A stretch of DNA of 64,000 nucleotides, from contig NZ_LDUE01000058.1 of assembly GCF_001038485.1 (NCBI RefSeq), positions 62,001-126,000 of the forward strand, given 5' to 3'. The stretch is from Ornithinibacillus californiensis. Its GTDB lineage: Bacteria; Bacillota; Bacilli; Bacillales; Amphibacillaceae. The notes under the pieces were generated by a model, which saw nothing but the letters and a program-made list of their open reading frames with translations, was not told the DNA's origin and did not search any database. Positions 42,242 to 51,154 of the stretch are shown piece by piece (the first letter of the stretch is position 1; the number at the start of each line of letters is the position of its first letter). The translations under genes and the position numbers were made by a program.

Positions 42242-42817
42242 ATGGTTAGAATTGGTATTATCACAGGGAGTACAAGAGATTCAAGAGTAAACACACAGGT
42301 AGCCGAATGGGTAAAATCCCTCGCTGACCTAAGAACAGATGCAGAATTTGAATTAGTAGATATTAAGGATTATCAATTACCAAGTTATAATGAATCTGTT
42401 CCAGCTGTATTTACGAAGGATTATCAAACACCCGAGGCAAAACCTTGGTCAGAAAAAATCGACTCACTAGACGGATTTGTTTTCATTCTAGCGGAGTACA
42501 ATAAAGGAATTACATCGGGACTTAAAAATGCAATCGATTATCTATACCAAGAATGGAATAACAAAGCAGCTGGTATTGTTAGCTACGGTTCCACACTAGG
42601 AGTTTCAGCAGCAAATGACTTACGATTAATCTTATCTGTACCAAAGGTAGCAACGGTTGGAACACAAGTAGGAATGAGCTTGTTCACCGATTTTGAAAAC
42701 ATGAGCAAATTCACCCCTGCCCCGTTTCACCAAGAAACAGTTGATAAATTACTAGATGAAGTGGTTTCTTGGTCTACTGCCTTAAAAACAATCCGTACAA
42801 GTGAGGTGCTCGTATGA
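42242..42817 (+). CDS. NADPH-dependent FMN reductase family protein
   Basis: A 191-residue flavodoxin-like oxidoreductase. The FMN phosphate loop is ITGSTRDSRVNTQVAEW; LAEYNKGITSGLKNAIDYL is the conserved dimer and flavin region; SYGSTLGVSAANDLR follows. Such enzymes reduce FMN, quinones or azo/nitro compounds. AAGGAGGAA precedes the ATG. It overlaps the DsbA gene by 4 bp (ATGA), indicating a joint redox function under TetR control. Confidence 0.9.
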   Translation: MVRIGIITGSTRDSRVNTQVAEWVKSLADLRTDAEFELVDIKDYQLPSYNESVPAVFTKDYQTPEAKPWSEKIDSLDGFVFILAEYNKGITSGLKNAIDYLYQEWNNKAAGIVSYGSTLGVSAANDLRLILSVPKVATVGTQVGMSLFTDFENMSKFTPAPFHQETVDKLLDEVVSWSTALKTIRTSEVLV

Positions 42818-43731
42818 CAAACAACAACTTGATTTGTGATATGGAAACTGGGGTATGTGGTGTTGCAGGTGACGAAGAAATGGAGATGATTGATTTGAAC
42901 CAACCAACGAAAAAAATAGACTTATATTATGTGACGGACCCAATTTGTTCCCATTGCTGGGCATTAGAACCAACTCTTCGCCGCTTCACAAAGCAATATG
43001 GCCATTACTTTAACTTCAAAACTGTTATGGGTGGTTTATTAGAGAAGTGGGGTGGCGGTCCGGTAGATCCCGCTAATGGTATTCATGGACCTGCTGATGT
43101 TGCTGGTCACTGGAGAGAAGTTGGCGAACATTACCGCATGCCGATTGATGGTTCATTGATGATTGACAATCCGGTTCAGTCTTCTTTCCCGCCATCTAGA
43201 GTCTATAAAATCATTCAAAAACATCATGGTGAGGAAAAAGCTTTTGAATACCTTCGTCGTGCAAGAGAGGACCTATTTGCTTTTAATAAGAATATTGGTG
43301 AGGCATCTATCTTAGTTGAGATTGTGAATGGGATTGGCCTAGATGGTGAAGCAATTGTCAAAGAAGCTGACGAACAAATTGGTCATGATTTGTTAAATGA
43401 GGACTTCGCATTAACTAGAAGCCTTGGTGCAAGAGGATTCCCTACAATCATCATGGTTAATGAAGAAAATAAAGGCGTTAAAATTGTTGGTGGTCGCCCA
43501 TTTGAATACTTTGTTGCGGGATTGACGCAAGTATTAGGAGAAGAGCCGACTCCGAAGCAACAGCCGGCACTTGCCGCATTACTGGAAGAAGAAAAGCTTC
43601 TTTTCGCGAAGGAAATTGAAGTAATGTATGATGTGAATCCTAATGAACTACAGGCTTTTGTGGAGAAAGAATTAGATGCATCTACTTTTGAAGAGAAGGA
43701 ACTGCTTGGAGAAAAATACTTTATAAAATAA
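42814..43731 (+). CDS. DsbA-family thioredoxin-fold protein (FrnE/SpxH-like)
   Basis: A 305-residue protein. After about 32 residues with a Cys pair (CDMETGVCGV), the thioredoxin fold starts with the active-site motif DPICSHCWALEP (CxxC = CSHC). ARGFPTIIMVNEE provides the cis-Pro loop. A C-terminal extension of about 75 residues is charged and helical. It is related to DsbA-like FrnE and to Bacillus SpxH (YjbH), but I cannot tell whether it acts as a thiol oxidoreductase or an adaptor. It is coupled to the FMN reductase. Confidence 0.85.
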   Translation: MTNNNLICDMETGVCGVAGDEEMEMIDLNQPTKKIDLYYVTDPICSHCWALEPTLRRFTKQYGHYFNFKTVMGGLLEKWGGGPVDPANGIHGPADVAGHWREVGEHYRMPIDGSLMIDNPVQSSFPPSRVYKIIQKHHGEEKAFEYLRRAREDLFAFNKNIGEASILVEIVNGIGLDGEAIVKEADEQIGHDLLNEDFALTRSLGARGFPTIIMVNEENKGVKIVGGRPFEYFVAGLTQVLGEEPTPKQQPALAALLEEEKLLFAKEIEVMYDVNPNELQAFVEKELDASTFEEKELLGEKYFIK

Positions 43732-43735
43732 CACT

Positions 43736-43772
43736 AAATCCATACAGCCCTATTACGGGGTTGTATGGATTT
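43736..43772 (+). terminator. terminator after the FMN-reductase/DsbA operon
   Basis: AAATCCATACA pairs perfectly with TGTATGGATTT around a GC-rich loop, 5 bp after the DsbA stop codon. It is symmetrical, so it could also serve the convergent DUF3953 gene. Confidence 0.82.
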
Positions 43773-43774
43773 AT

Positions 43775-44008
43775 TCATTGGAAGAAGAAACCTTTGATTG
43801 AAACAAATGTACAAAATAGGAAAACTACTACAAATAACCAACCATTTCCCTTTTGCCCTTTTTTAAATTCTACTAATCCAGAAGCTAACATCGAAAGCCC
43901 CAAGAATAGTATCATAAAATCGATATAACTAAAATCTTGCGTAATTAGTCCGTATCCCGCTAATAAAAGTGTTATTCCTGATAATATCAATCGAATAACT
44001 GTTAACAA
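43775..44008 (-). CDS. DUF3953-like small membrane protein
   Basis: About 77 residues, three hydrophobic segments and a short charged loop (EFKKGQKGNGW). The layout recalls DUF3953 proteins of Bacillaceae. The start is taken as TTG at 44008, seven bases after GGGAG; a GTG at 44017 overlaps that site. The function is unknown. Confidence 0.68.
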   Translation of the reverse strand: MLTVIRLILSGITLLLAGYGLITQDFSYIDFMILFLGLSMLASGLVEFKKGQKGNGWLFVVVFLFCTFVSIKGFFFQ

Positions 44009-44049
44009 AAAAATCACTCCCGGTAAATCTATTAAATTATTCTTTCAAG

Positions 44050-44667
44050 TTACTGCTTTAACAATTTGATTAATTCAATAACTGCTTTGTCATCACCTGC
44101 GTCAACATAGACTAGCTCCGTATTATTAATAATCTCTTCTGTATACTCTCGCATGTAGTTCTCATCTAAATCAGGAGGGACATTGCTCTCCCATCGTAAA
44201 GGTACATTGTATACGTTAATTGTGCCATCTCCGTTCCCACTATAAGTGACCGATCCATCTACTAAACGGGACCCTGCTAACTGAATAACATCCTCTGGAT
44301 AGCTAGCACTAGTGTCATCATTTGGATTAACAGGTTCACCAACTGGAATATGAGTCACATACAGATTATCAATCTTTTGATTAGGTCCAAGCTGTAACCA
44401 TATCCGTGCATATTCGATTTGTTCACTAGAATAATTGGAAAGTGTTTCTTTAGCTTTGGTGTCCTCATTGCTATTTTCTTCTAATGAGTTGTCATTCACA
44501 TCATCAGATTCCGATTCCACTAAAGAACTATTTGATGTGCTTTCTTCCGGTTTTCCTGTTTGATTTTCTGTGATGTCGTGTTGATTTTCTTCATTCGTAT
44601 TACCTACACACCCTACTAAAAACAATAAAGCTACAGAAAAATAGAGAATCTTAGTTAACTTTTTCAT
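44050..44667 (-). CDS. lipoprotein of unknown function
   Basis: A 205-residue protein with signal peptide and lipobox LVGC (Cys20). A low-complexity linker rich in Asn, Glu, Ser and Asp (about 22-75) is followed by a globular domain of about 125 residues (IWLQLGPNQKIDNLYVTHIP at its start). The composition and linker are typical of Bacillus surface lipoproteins. No enzymatic motif recognised. Confidence 0.83.
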   Translation of the reverse strand: MKKLTKILYFSVALLFLVGCVGNTNEENQHDITENQTGKPEESTSNSSLVESESDDVNDNSLEENSNEDTKAKETLSNYSSEQIEYARIWLQLGPNQKIDNLYVTHIPVGEPVNPNDDTSASYPEDVIQLAGSRLVDGSVTYSGNGDGTINVYNVPLRWESNVPPDLDENYMREYTEEIINNTELVYVDAGDDKAVIELIKLLKQ

Positions 44668-44760
44668 ACATTAAAAACAACCTTTCTTCAGCTTAAATCA
44701 TTATGTAGTTAGAAATCTTTAAACCAATAGTAACATATTTCCAGGTGGTAATATTAAATG

Positions 44761-44792
44761 GAAAAGACGATCACTATAATAATGATCGTCTC
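44761..44792 (-). terminator. terminator of the 133-residue gene
   Basis: AGACGATCA pairs with TGATCGTCT around nine bases, followed by TTTTCC on the minus strand. Confidence 0.7.
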
Positions 44793-44834
44793 GTTTAACA
44801 TTTACACCAATCTATTTGAGCGTTCTTCATTCTA

Positions 44835-45236
44835 TCACTTTAATATCTCTACTAATTCTTTCCTATACTTTTCCTTTGTAAGCTTAAGCGTACCTTTCTC
44901 ACTTTCTAGCAGATCAAATCCAGGACGTTGACCGAATTCAATCCAAATATAAATATCCTCTTTCTCACCATTTTCATAGTAAAGCGTAAGTATGATATCC
45001 TCATGAAAGGCTTTTTCGTATTGGGCATTTTCTCGTTTTGTTTTATTTAATACTTTGGTTAACCTGTTAATCTTGTCTTTGTCTTTTATTAATATTTTAT
45101 CTCCAAATTCTTCTTTTAAATGGTCGTACTTTGTATACTCTGCTTTACGTATGTCTGAGTACTTATCTGGTATTAACCAACCAACAGCGAGGATAACCAC
45201 TATTATTGTAAATAAAACGAATAACGCTTTCTTCAT
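44835..45236 (-). CDS. membrane-anchored protein of unknown function
   Basis: A 133-residue protein. One N-terminal membrane segment (about 4-22) is followed by a Lys/Glu-rich domain with beta strands (DIILTLYYENGEKEDIYIWI). AGGAGG lies before the ATG. No recognised family. Confidence 0.78.
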   Translation of the reverse strand: MKKALFVLFTIIVVILAVGWLIPDKYSDIRKAEYTKYDHLKEEFGDKILIKDKDKINRLTKVLNKTKRENAQYEKAFHEDIILTLYYENGEKEDIYIWIEFGQRPGFDLLESEKGTLKLTKEKYRKELVEILK

Positions 45237-45318
45237 GATTTTCCTCCTTCATACAGTCCCAGTTTTAACAGAGAAAACCTAAATCGTAAGCAGTAACTTT
45301 TCCCCAAATTCAATCGCA

Positions 45319-45684
45319 TTAACGTGCCCCATTAAATCTACTAACCGCTATACCCCTTAGCTTCATAAAGAACATTATAAGAAAACTAATAAGATACATT
45401 GCACAGGTAGCACCAAACAATGCAAATATACCGGGAGTTCCCGCCATATAGTAACTGATTGGCAATGACCACACAAAAGCTATTAACATTAAGAAATTCA
45501 TTGACGTTAAGGAAGCTAATATTGCTATACACCCTGGGAGGCACAGTGATATAAACGTATTAATAATAGGCTCTAGATCAGACGATGGAGAAGTTGAGGT
45601 TAGAACCACAACACACAGACCAACCCATAACAGTACACTAACAACACCAGAAGTAAGGCCTAGATATTTACCTACCCTTTTCAT
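45319..45684 (-). CDS. four-helix membrane protein of unknown function
   Basis: A 121-residue protein with four hydrophobic segments (about 8-30, 42-60, 64-82 and 86-108) ending in a basic tail. AGGAGG before the ATG. The only other feature is a Pro/Gly-containing helix pair. No family recognised. Confidence 0.72.
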   Translation of the reverse strand: MKRVGKYLGLTSGVVSVLLWVGLCVVVLTSTSPSSDLEPIINTFISLCLPGCIAILASLTSMNFLMLIAFVWSLPISYYMAGTPGIFALFGATCAMYLISFLIMFFMKLRGIAVSRFNGAR

Positions 45685-45721
45685 TGAAATTCCTCCTGTA
45701 CTTATTTAGTTCCTTTGACAA

Positions 45722-46420
45722 TCAACTTTCAGACAAATATTTCCTTAAACCATGGTCTGTATCTATGAAATATTCTTTAAGATGCGCTTCAGTTCTGTTA
45801 GAAAGATTAACCAAATGGTCGACCCAGTGCTCTTCTGTTATATTTCCTTCTTCATAGATATCTGGATATTCCCCATCGAGAAACAATTCGGCCGTTTCTT
45901 CTACAGTCTTACTTGGATTCACAATCGCACTGTGTACTTCAACTTCCTCATGCCAAATCTCAACTATTTGTTTAATCGTTCGAAATTTCTTAAGTTGCTC
46001 CTCATTTAACGCTACGGATTCCTTAGTAGAAGGATATTCTGCATATAAATCTCCATAGAAAATTGCCATATCCGCAGCTGCAATTTCGGAAGCATTGGGT
46101 AATTCGTCAAAAGCTATTCTTTCTAAATCATAAACTGCAATTTGACGATAATCCATTAATTGTCTAGTAATAAGAGCAGCTGCATCTTTTAAGTAGCTTG
46201 CATCTTCTTTCGTTAATTCTTCAGTAGATAATATCCTATTTAATACAAAATTCGTTCGTAAAATAATACTATTCATATTGCCAAAGTCGTAAGTTAAGTT
46301 ATCCGACATGTAATCGATGTACTTTTGCTTATCTTGATATTGATAAACATTGAGAGCGATTAATAGTAATATGATTAATATGAACACTATGCTTCTAATT
46401 CTATTATTTGATAAGGACAA
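45722..46420 (-). CDS. membrane-anchored helical protein of unknown function
   Basis: A 232-residue protein with one N-terminal membrane segment (about 8-28). The rest is largely helical, acidic and probably outside the membrane. The start is a TTG with GGGGGAAG just upstream. No signature motif or known domain was recognised. Confidence 0.7.
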   Translation of the reverse strand: MSLSNNRIRSIVFILIILLLIALNVYQYQDKQKYIDYMSDNLTYDFGNMNSIILRTNFVLNRILSTEELTKEDASYLKDAAALITRQLMDYRQIAVYDLERIAFDELPNASEIAAADMAIFYGDLYAEYPSTKESVALNEEQLKKFRTIKQIVEIWHEEVEVHSAIVNPSKTVEETAELFLDGEYPDIYEEGNITEEHWVDHLVNLSNRTEAHLKEYFIDTDHGLRKYLSES

Positions 46421-46511
46421 AAATACTTCCCCCTTTGAGCAAACCCATCAATAAACAATATCTCTATACATTTATACTAACATAATATTCCAACTACTTA
46501 TTTCCAAAAAA

Positions 46512-46539
46512 GAAAAAAAGTGATACATTCATCACTTTG
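46512..46539 (-). terminator. terminator of the 46.6-kb lipoprotein gene
   Basis: In the minus-strand RNA AAGTGAT pairs with ATCACTT across a six-base loop and is followed by a U-run. Confidence 0.83.
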
Positions 46540-46572
46540 TTTAATTCATGTCCTCTTATATTCTAGAATTAA

Positions 46573-46941
46573 TTACTCTCCTAGTTGGATTAAGTATCTT
46601 TTCTCCAAACCATTATACTCAACAATTAGGATAGGCTTCTTCTCCTTAACCGAGAAAATTTTTGAACCAACTGGCAATTTATTTGCCATGCCCTCGGATA
46701 TGACACCTATTTGTTCGTCTTTTGTTAACTCCTCATCCTCAATCCAATCGACACCAGTCTTATAAACATAACCATCAAATTCGAATAGATCTGCATCCGG
46801 GTAAAGTTTTAAGACTTGTTTCTTGCTTAATGCCCCTCCTTCACCATGACCAGGTGAACAACCTCCAACAAATAATATAATCAAGATTAATAAGGCACTA
46901 AATTTATGTGTTTTCAGGGTACTATTACTGATACCGCTCAA
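46573..46941 (-). CDS. small lipoprotein of unknown function
   Basis: About 122 residues with hydrophobic signal and lipobox VGGC. The mature part starts SPGHGEGGALSKKQVLKLYP and is charged, with a likely beta-rich end (KPILIVEYNGLEKRYLIQL). The start is uncertain: a TTG at 46941 has AAAGGA about 10 bp upstream, while a GTG at 46962 would include that site in the coding sequence. Confidence 0.7.
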   Translation of the reverse strand: MSGISNSTLKTHKFSALLILIILFVGGCSPGHGEGGALSKKQVLKLYPDADLFEFDGYVYKTGVDWIEDEELTKDEQIGVISEGMANKLPVGSKIFSVKEKKPILIVEYNGLEKRYLIQLGE

Positions 46942-47011
46942 ATTAAATCTATCCTTTCGCACAGATCAACAGAAGATGTAACTTAGAGGTATATTATCAA
47001 CCCGACTCTCC

Positions 47012-47563
47012 TCAATCTTTATGATAAATCAATTGAACAACTCCAGAAGAAAAAGTTCTTGAATTAACTAGTTTAAGGTCGAATCTCTTTTTAATGTCAA
47101 CAAACAAAGGTCTTCCTTCTCCCAAGACAACTGGATGAACTGATAACCTAAATTCATCAACCAGCCCCAGATTTACAAAAGTTGTTATTAGATCCGCTCC
47201 TCCATATAACCAAATGTCTTTACCAGTCTTGCTCTTCAATCTATTTATTTCTTCTTGAATATTATCGTTTATATAAACAGCATTAGTATTAGTTCCTTTT
47301 TGTGTTCTAGAAAACACATACTTATCTTTACTATGAATTAATTCCCACATATCCTTTTCTTCATCAGACTCTCCTACCGGTGTATACTCCCCCCATAAAT
47401 CATAGCTTTTTCTTCCATAAATAATGGTATCGATTTGATTTAGGAAATTAGTAAATCCCATATCGGAATCCATGATACACCAATCTACTTCCCCATTTTT
47501 TCCTTCAACAAAACCATCCAACGTAACTGCTAAATCTAAAAGAATTCTTCTATTACTGGACAT
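47012..47563 (-). CDS. dihydrofolate reductase-like (RibD C-terminal domain) family protein
   Basis: A 183-residue single-domain reductase of the RibD C-terminal/YyaP type. It has LDLAVTLDGFVEGKNGEVDW at the start, then IYGRKSYDLW and DIWLYGGADLITTFVNLGLV, which is the nucleotide-binding loop and helix, and finally HPVVLGEGRPLF. Members use NADPH, but the substrates are mostly unknown. It stands alone in its region. Confidence 0.88.
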   Translation of the reverse strand: MSSNRRILLDLAVTLDGFVEGKNGEVDWCIMDSDMGFTNFLNQIDTIIYGRKSYDLWGEYTPVGESDEEKDMWELIHSKDKYVFSRTQKGTNTNAVYINDNIQEEINRLKSKTGKDIWLYGGADLITTFVNLGLVDEFRLSVHPVVLGEGRPLFVDIKKRFDLKLVNSRTFSSGVVQLIYHKD

Positions 47564-47654
47564 AAATTATCAATCCTTTGTTAGTGTTCTTAAAAAGAGT
47601 TCATCTTCTGTAAAGCACATTTCATTTATTACTTAACCAATAACCTTCCCAAGG

Positions 47655-47972
47655 TTAAGCTTTTTTCTCGATCTTTTTCCATTTCACATAATTGTAGGCA
47701 ATTTCTATGGCAAAAATCAGAAAAAACGCAATACCAATGTATTTAAGTTCAGTTGAATTTAAACCACCTTGTAAGTAAATTACAAGATATAGAAGAGATA
47801 CAATGGGAATCCCCCACAAAACACGTATTAATTTCCTTCTATAAGTTAACTTAAAATATATTAACTCAAAACCTTTGTCCTTTTTATCTTCATCCTTAAA
47901 GATCCTAGACATTATAGTACTAACAAGTAAAACTGTTATCGACGTTACGATTAAAAATGTTAATATATTCAT
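47655..47972 (-). CDS. small membrane protein of unknown function
   Basis: About 105 residues with three hydrophobic segments and two basic loops (KDEDKKDKG, YRRKLIR). The ATG at 47972 follows AAGGGGGAGGA. No family recognised. Confidence 0.72.
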   Translation of the reverse strand: MNILTFLIVTSITVLLVSTIMSRIFKDEDKKDKGFELIYFKLTYRRKLIRVLWGIPIVSLLYLVIYLQGGLNSTELKYIGIAFFLIFAIEIAYNYVKWKKIEKKA

Positions 47973-48040
47973 TATCCTCCCCCTTAAAATGCAGTGTAAA
48001 AAGAGATTCAACTATAGACATCCACTAACAAATAAACAAT

Positions 48041-48454
48041 TCACCGCCGCTTCAAGCTATCGATTAATACATATCCAAAGATAATCCCAGTTGTAGTAAC
48101 GATCATGGTATGGCCCAAAGTCAACACTTCAGATACAAATGGTAAGTTCGCCCCAAAAGGTGTGTCAAAAGCTATGATTGGTAAGATGGTGACATATAAT
48201 GTTGGCAACCCAATTACCATTGCTTTTATCCAATCAAAAGTCCATTCAGTCTTCTCTTTAGCCACTAAAATCAGCTTCGGTAATCCTAATATTACTCCAA
48301 TAATAATTGGAAAAACGCTCTTAAAAGCGATATAAGACTGTGGCTCAAATGTTTTTTGCCCTTCTATCTGTAGGTGCGTCTGATATTTCACACCAATATA
48401 CAGAACTATACCGACAACCAATGTGCAACCAAAATAATATAAGAACCTCTTCAT
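48041..48454 (-). CDS. four-helix membrane protein of unknown function
   Basis: About 137 residues with four hydrophobic segments and a basic C-terminus. The ATG at 48454 follows GGGGGGAAC. It follows the gene at 48469-48909 after 14 bp, so the two are probably cotranscribed. No family recognised. Confidence 0.72.
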   Translation of the reverse strand: MKRFLYYFGCTLVVGIVLYIGVKYQTHLQIEGQKTFEPQSYIAFKSVFPIIIGVILGLPKLILVAKEKTEWTFDWIKAMVIGLPTLYVTILPIIAFDTPFGANLPFVSEVLTLGHTMIVTTTGIIFGYVLIDSLKRR

Positions 48455-48468
48455 TTCAGTTCCCCCCG

Positions 48469-48909
48469 TCAATATCCCCAATCATCCACACGCCATTTGT
48501 CCGATTTACTGTCTCTAACTAATATCCACTGCCAATCGACATATGTTGAGTTTGGGTTGAAACTCCCATCGCCACCTGAAGCATCCACAATAAAATTAGA
48601 TAATAAAACAATTACATTTTCATCCTTCATGTCGTCTGAACCCTTACCGTATGTTAAATAATCTCTGGAATACCTATCAGATTCGGCCTCTGAATACCAT
48701 AAATCCGTAAGTTCACATCCTTCAAAACTTCTAAATTTCTTTTTTACAGCATCTACAGCTTCGTTTATTTCCTTTTCTGTAAACTTACTGGAATCTCCGA
48801 TACTAACTTGAACATTACTCGTTTTGCCAGCTTGAGAGTAAAACATGATTGTTAATATAGCAATTGCTATACCCGCTGTTAGACTAAGCATATAAATATT
48901 CCTTTTCAT
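48469..48909 (-). CDS. secreted or membrane-anchored protein, DUF4829-like
   Basis: A 146-residue protein with one N-terminal hydrophobic segment. The rest includes FTEKEINEAVDAVKKKF, GCELTDLWYSE, a Gly/Asp-rich loop (DASGGDGSFNPNSTY) and a final DWQWILVRDSKSDKWRVDDW. The ending and the overall pattern recall DUF4829-type extracellular domains of Bacillales; not certain. Confidence 0.72.
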   Translation of the reverse strand: MKRNIYMLSLTAGIAIAILTIMFYSQAGKTSNVQVSIGDSSKFTEKEINEAVDAVKKKFRSFEGCELTDLWYSEAESDRYSRDYLTYGKGSDDMKDENVIVLLSNFIVDASGGDGSFNPNSTYVDWQWILVRDSKSDKWRVDDWGY

Positions 48910-49042
48910 AATTAAACTCCTTAGTTAAATTTAGTCACCCTTTTTCCGTACATATCTACCTTCACTTTAATAATAACACAATATTCCAAAAACTTAATTG
49001 AGAGTTTAACTAAAAAGGTTACCTCACCTTAATAACTCTTCT

Positions 49043-49570
49043 TTATGCATATTTTAATATCCATTTAACAGCATCCAACAAGTTTACTGCTATGTAATCT
49101 GGTTCTGTATTTCTCCATTTTTCTCTATATTGATGTAGAGAATTATGTCCCCATCCAGTTAGTACTAATACTTTGATTGCACTTACTGCATGAGCTGCTA
49201 ACATATCCGTTGAACCAACATCACCAATAAAAGCTGTTTTCGATAGATCCAAATTATATTTATCCGAAGCCTCTAGCAGTAATCCTGGTTTTGGTTTATG
49301 ACAATTACAATTATCATCTGGGCTATGCGGACATATAAATGCATCATCAAATCCATATGTCATAAATTCATTGTAAAAATCATCTATTGTCGCTTCGCCT
49401 CTACTAATTCTGTGTTGGTTGGTACAGGCAAATATTTTGATGTTATGATCTTTTAATAGTTGTAATGCAGATTTACTGAATGGGTATGGGGTGAAATCTT
49501 TAGGATGAATAAAATGTCCAGTACCACCTATTGTTCCATCACGGTCTATAAAGATTGCTTGTAGATTCAT
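49043..49570 (-). CDS. HAD-IIIA family phosphatase (GmhB-like)
   Basis: A 175-residue HAD hydrolase. Motif I is AIFIDRDGTIGG, motif II is the Thr in FACTNQH, and the final motif is FIGDVGSTDMLAA. The zinc loop CPHSPDDNCNCHKPKP (Cys/His set) is typical of the GmhB/histidinol-phosphatase group. The substrate is probably a sugar phosphate. ATG at 49570 with GGGGGAG upstream. Confidence 0.87.
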   Translation of the reverse strand: MNLQAIFIDRDGTIGGTGHFIHPKDFTPYPFSKSALQLLKDHNIKIFACTNQHRISRGEATIDDFYNEFMTYGFDDAFICPHSPDDNCNCHKPKPGLLLEASDKYNLDLSKTAFIGDVGSTDMLAAHAVSAIKVLVLTGWGHNSLHQYREKWRNTEPDYIAVNLLDAVKWILKYA

Positions 49571-49732
49571 CAATTACTCCCCCTTCTAATCCCGTATGAT
49601 AAGCCCTGAAACGATTTGGATAACCAATTTATGCTGCTTTGTATATTTGTTCTGTAAGGCATTAATTTTCATACAAGTCAGCGCACATAAAAACCCACAG
49701 CATAAGACACTCTATTTATAGAGGTGAATTAC

Positions 49733-50215
49733 ATGGGTAATAAGTTAGAAAAAACAGTAGAAGTATCGGCATGGATCGTTACTGCTTTACTATTGATTAA
49801 ATACGTTCCTAAAAATAGAATCCGAGAAGCACAAGTAGCTTTTTCATTTAAACAATTAATTACGGGGCTATTTGGATTACTTGTAGTAGAAAATAAGCTT
49901 ATTTCCTATCCAAAGCGTCTTTTTTTCAAAAAGACCATTAAGTCCAGTTTTACTTTTGAATACTTTGTTTATCCTGCATTATGTACGATCTTTAACTTGT
50001 ATTATCCCGAAAAGAAGAATAATTTTATAAAACTGCTTTATATTTTATTCCACTCAGCAATAATAACTGTTTTCGAGTCACTTGCTCTTAAGTACACCAA
50101 ACTAATTCGTTACAAAAAATGGACATGGTATTGGAGTCTACTAACAATGGGGTTAACTAACTATTTATCCCATATTTACTTTAGGTGGTTTTTTAAAGAT
50201 CAGTCTAGTGAATGA
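49733..50215 (+). CDS. CBO0543-like membrane protein
   Basis: About 160 residues with four or five membrane segments and the conserved C-terminal KWTWYWSLLTMGLTNYLSH typical of the CBO0543 family of Firmicutes, whose function is unknown. The ATG at 49733 is preceded by AGAGGTG. One of only a few plus-strand genes in this stretch. Confidence 0.75.
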   Translation: MGNKLEKTVEVSAWIVTALLLIKYVPKNRIREAQVAFSFKQLITGLFGLLVVENKLISYPKRLFFKKTIKSSFTFEYFVYPALCTIFNLYYPEKKNNFIKLLYILFHSAIITVFESLALKYTKLIRYKKWTWYWSLLTMGLTNYLSHIYFRWFFKDQSSE

Positions 50216-50250
50216 TGGAATTATTTATTTTAACATGCTAAGTCGTAACT

Positions 50251-50901
50251 TCACCTTTCAATTTCTTCTTTTTCCAAGATGAGACCTTCATCATCGTTTT
50301 TAATAACGATATCAAACTTCTGATGATACGGATGCATGAACAATTCATATTGAATTCGACGTTCCTCATGTGACTGCTTTAAATAATTAATATCCATACC
50401 TCTTTCAGAAATGTCTCGAACAGATCTTCTAGAAAACTCAGTATCTCCATCGGTATATAGATAAATGGTTAGATCATATAAATCCGGCTTTGTGAATGCA
50501 ACACTCATCCCTTCCACTATACTTACTCTGTTCTGGGAGGAGATTAACTTACTTGGCATATACGATGTGTCGATCGTTTTAAAACCAAAGCCATCCCTAA
50601 TCATCTGTATGTCCCTCTCAAGTCCTGCTATATTATGAGCAGCTGGGTGGCAAGCGGTCATTTTGTAAAAATGCTCTTCATTATGATACTGGTAGCCTAT
50701 TTTCGCGTATTTCCTAAGCGAGGAACCAATAATATACGGGTCTGTGTTGATATAATTAACTTCATCCGGTGCTAGAGCTTTTCTCAACTTTTCAGCTATG
50801 GTTGTTTTCCCCGAAGCACCATGCCCTGAGATTCCAATGATCATTTTGTTATTATGTTTGCTAATCTTATTTGCTAGTTTCTGAATTAATTCATCCATCA
50901 T
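50251..50901 (-). CDS. uridine kinase-like P-loop NTPase
   Basis: A 216-residue kinase. The Walker A loop is GISGHGASGKTT near residue 25. A later Asp (INTDPYIIG) and the LID-type segment FSRRSVRDISERGMD resemble uridine kinase or phosphoribulokinase proteins. The substrate is a nucleoside or small sugar but unproven. GAGG lies before the ATG. Confidence 0.82.
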   Translation of the reverse strand: MMDELIQKLANKISKHNNKMIIGISGHGASGKTTIAEKLRKALAPDEVNYINTDPYIIGSSLRKYAKIGYQYHNEEHFYKMTACHPAAHNIAGLERDIQMIRDGFGFKTIDTSYMPSKLISSQNRVSIVEGMSVAFTKPDLYDLTIYLYTDGDTEFSRRSVRDISERGMDINYLKQSHEERRIQYELFMHPYHQKFDIVIKNDDEGLILEKEEIER

Positions 50902-50930
50902 TTTCCTCTTCTTTCATTTGTTGAGAATCT

Positions 50931-51119
50931 TTATTTAAAATTATGCTCTAATTCCTTCTCAATTTCCTCGTTACTAATTTTCTCTACTTCTTCGTCATCT
51001 TTAATGTCTAAGTATTTAGAGATTAACTTCAACTGATATTTAATAGCGGATAAACTATAAATAACATAAAAGATTAGCGCTACATTTAATATAAAGAATA
51101 CAATACCCCAAATCATCAT
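50931..51119 (-). CDS. small single-pass membrane protein
   Basis: A 62-residue protein with one N-terminal membrane helix (about 3-24) and an acidic, coiled-coil-like C-terminal tail (DDEEVEKISNEEIEKELEHN). The ATG is preceded by GGGGGAAG. No family recognised. Confidence 0.72.
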   Translation of the reverse strand: MMIWGIVFFILNVALIFYVIYSLSAIKYQLKLISKYLDIKDDEEVEKISNEEIEKELEHNFK

Positions 51120-51154
51120 ATCTTCCCCCTAAGCTTCCGATCTAACAAGATAAT

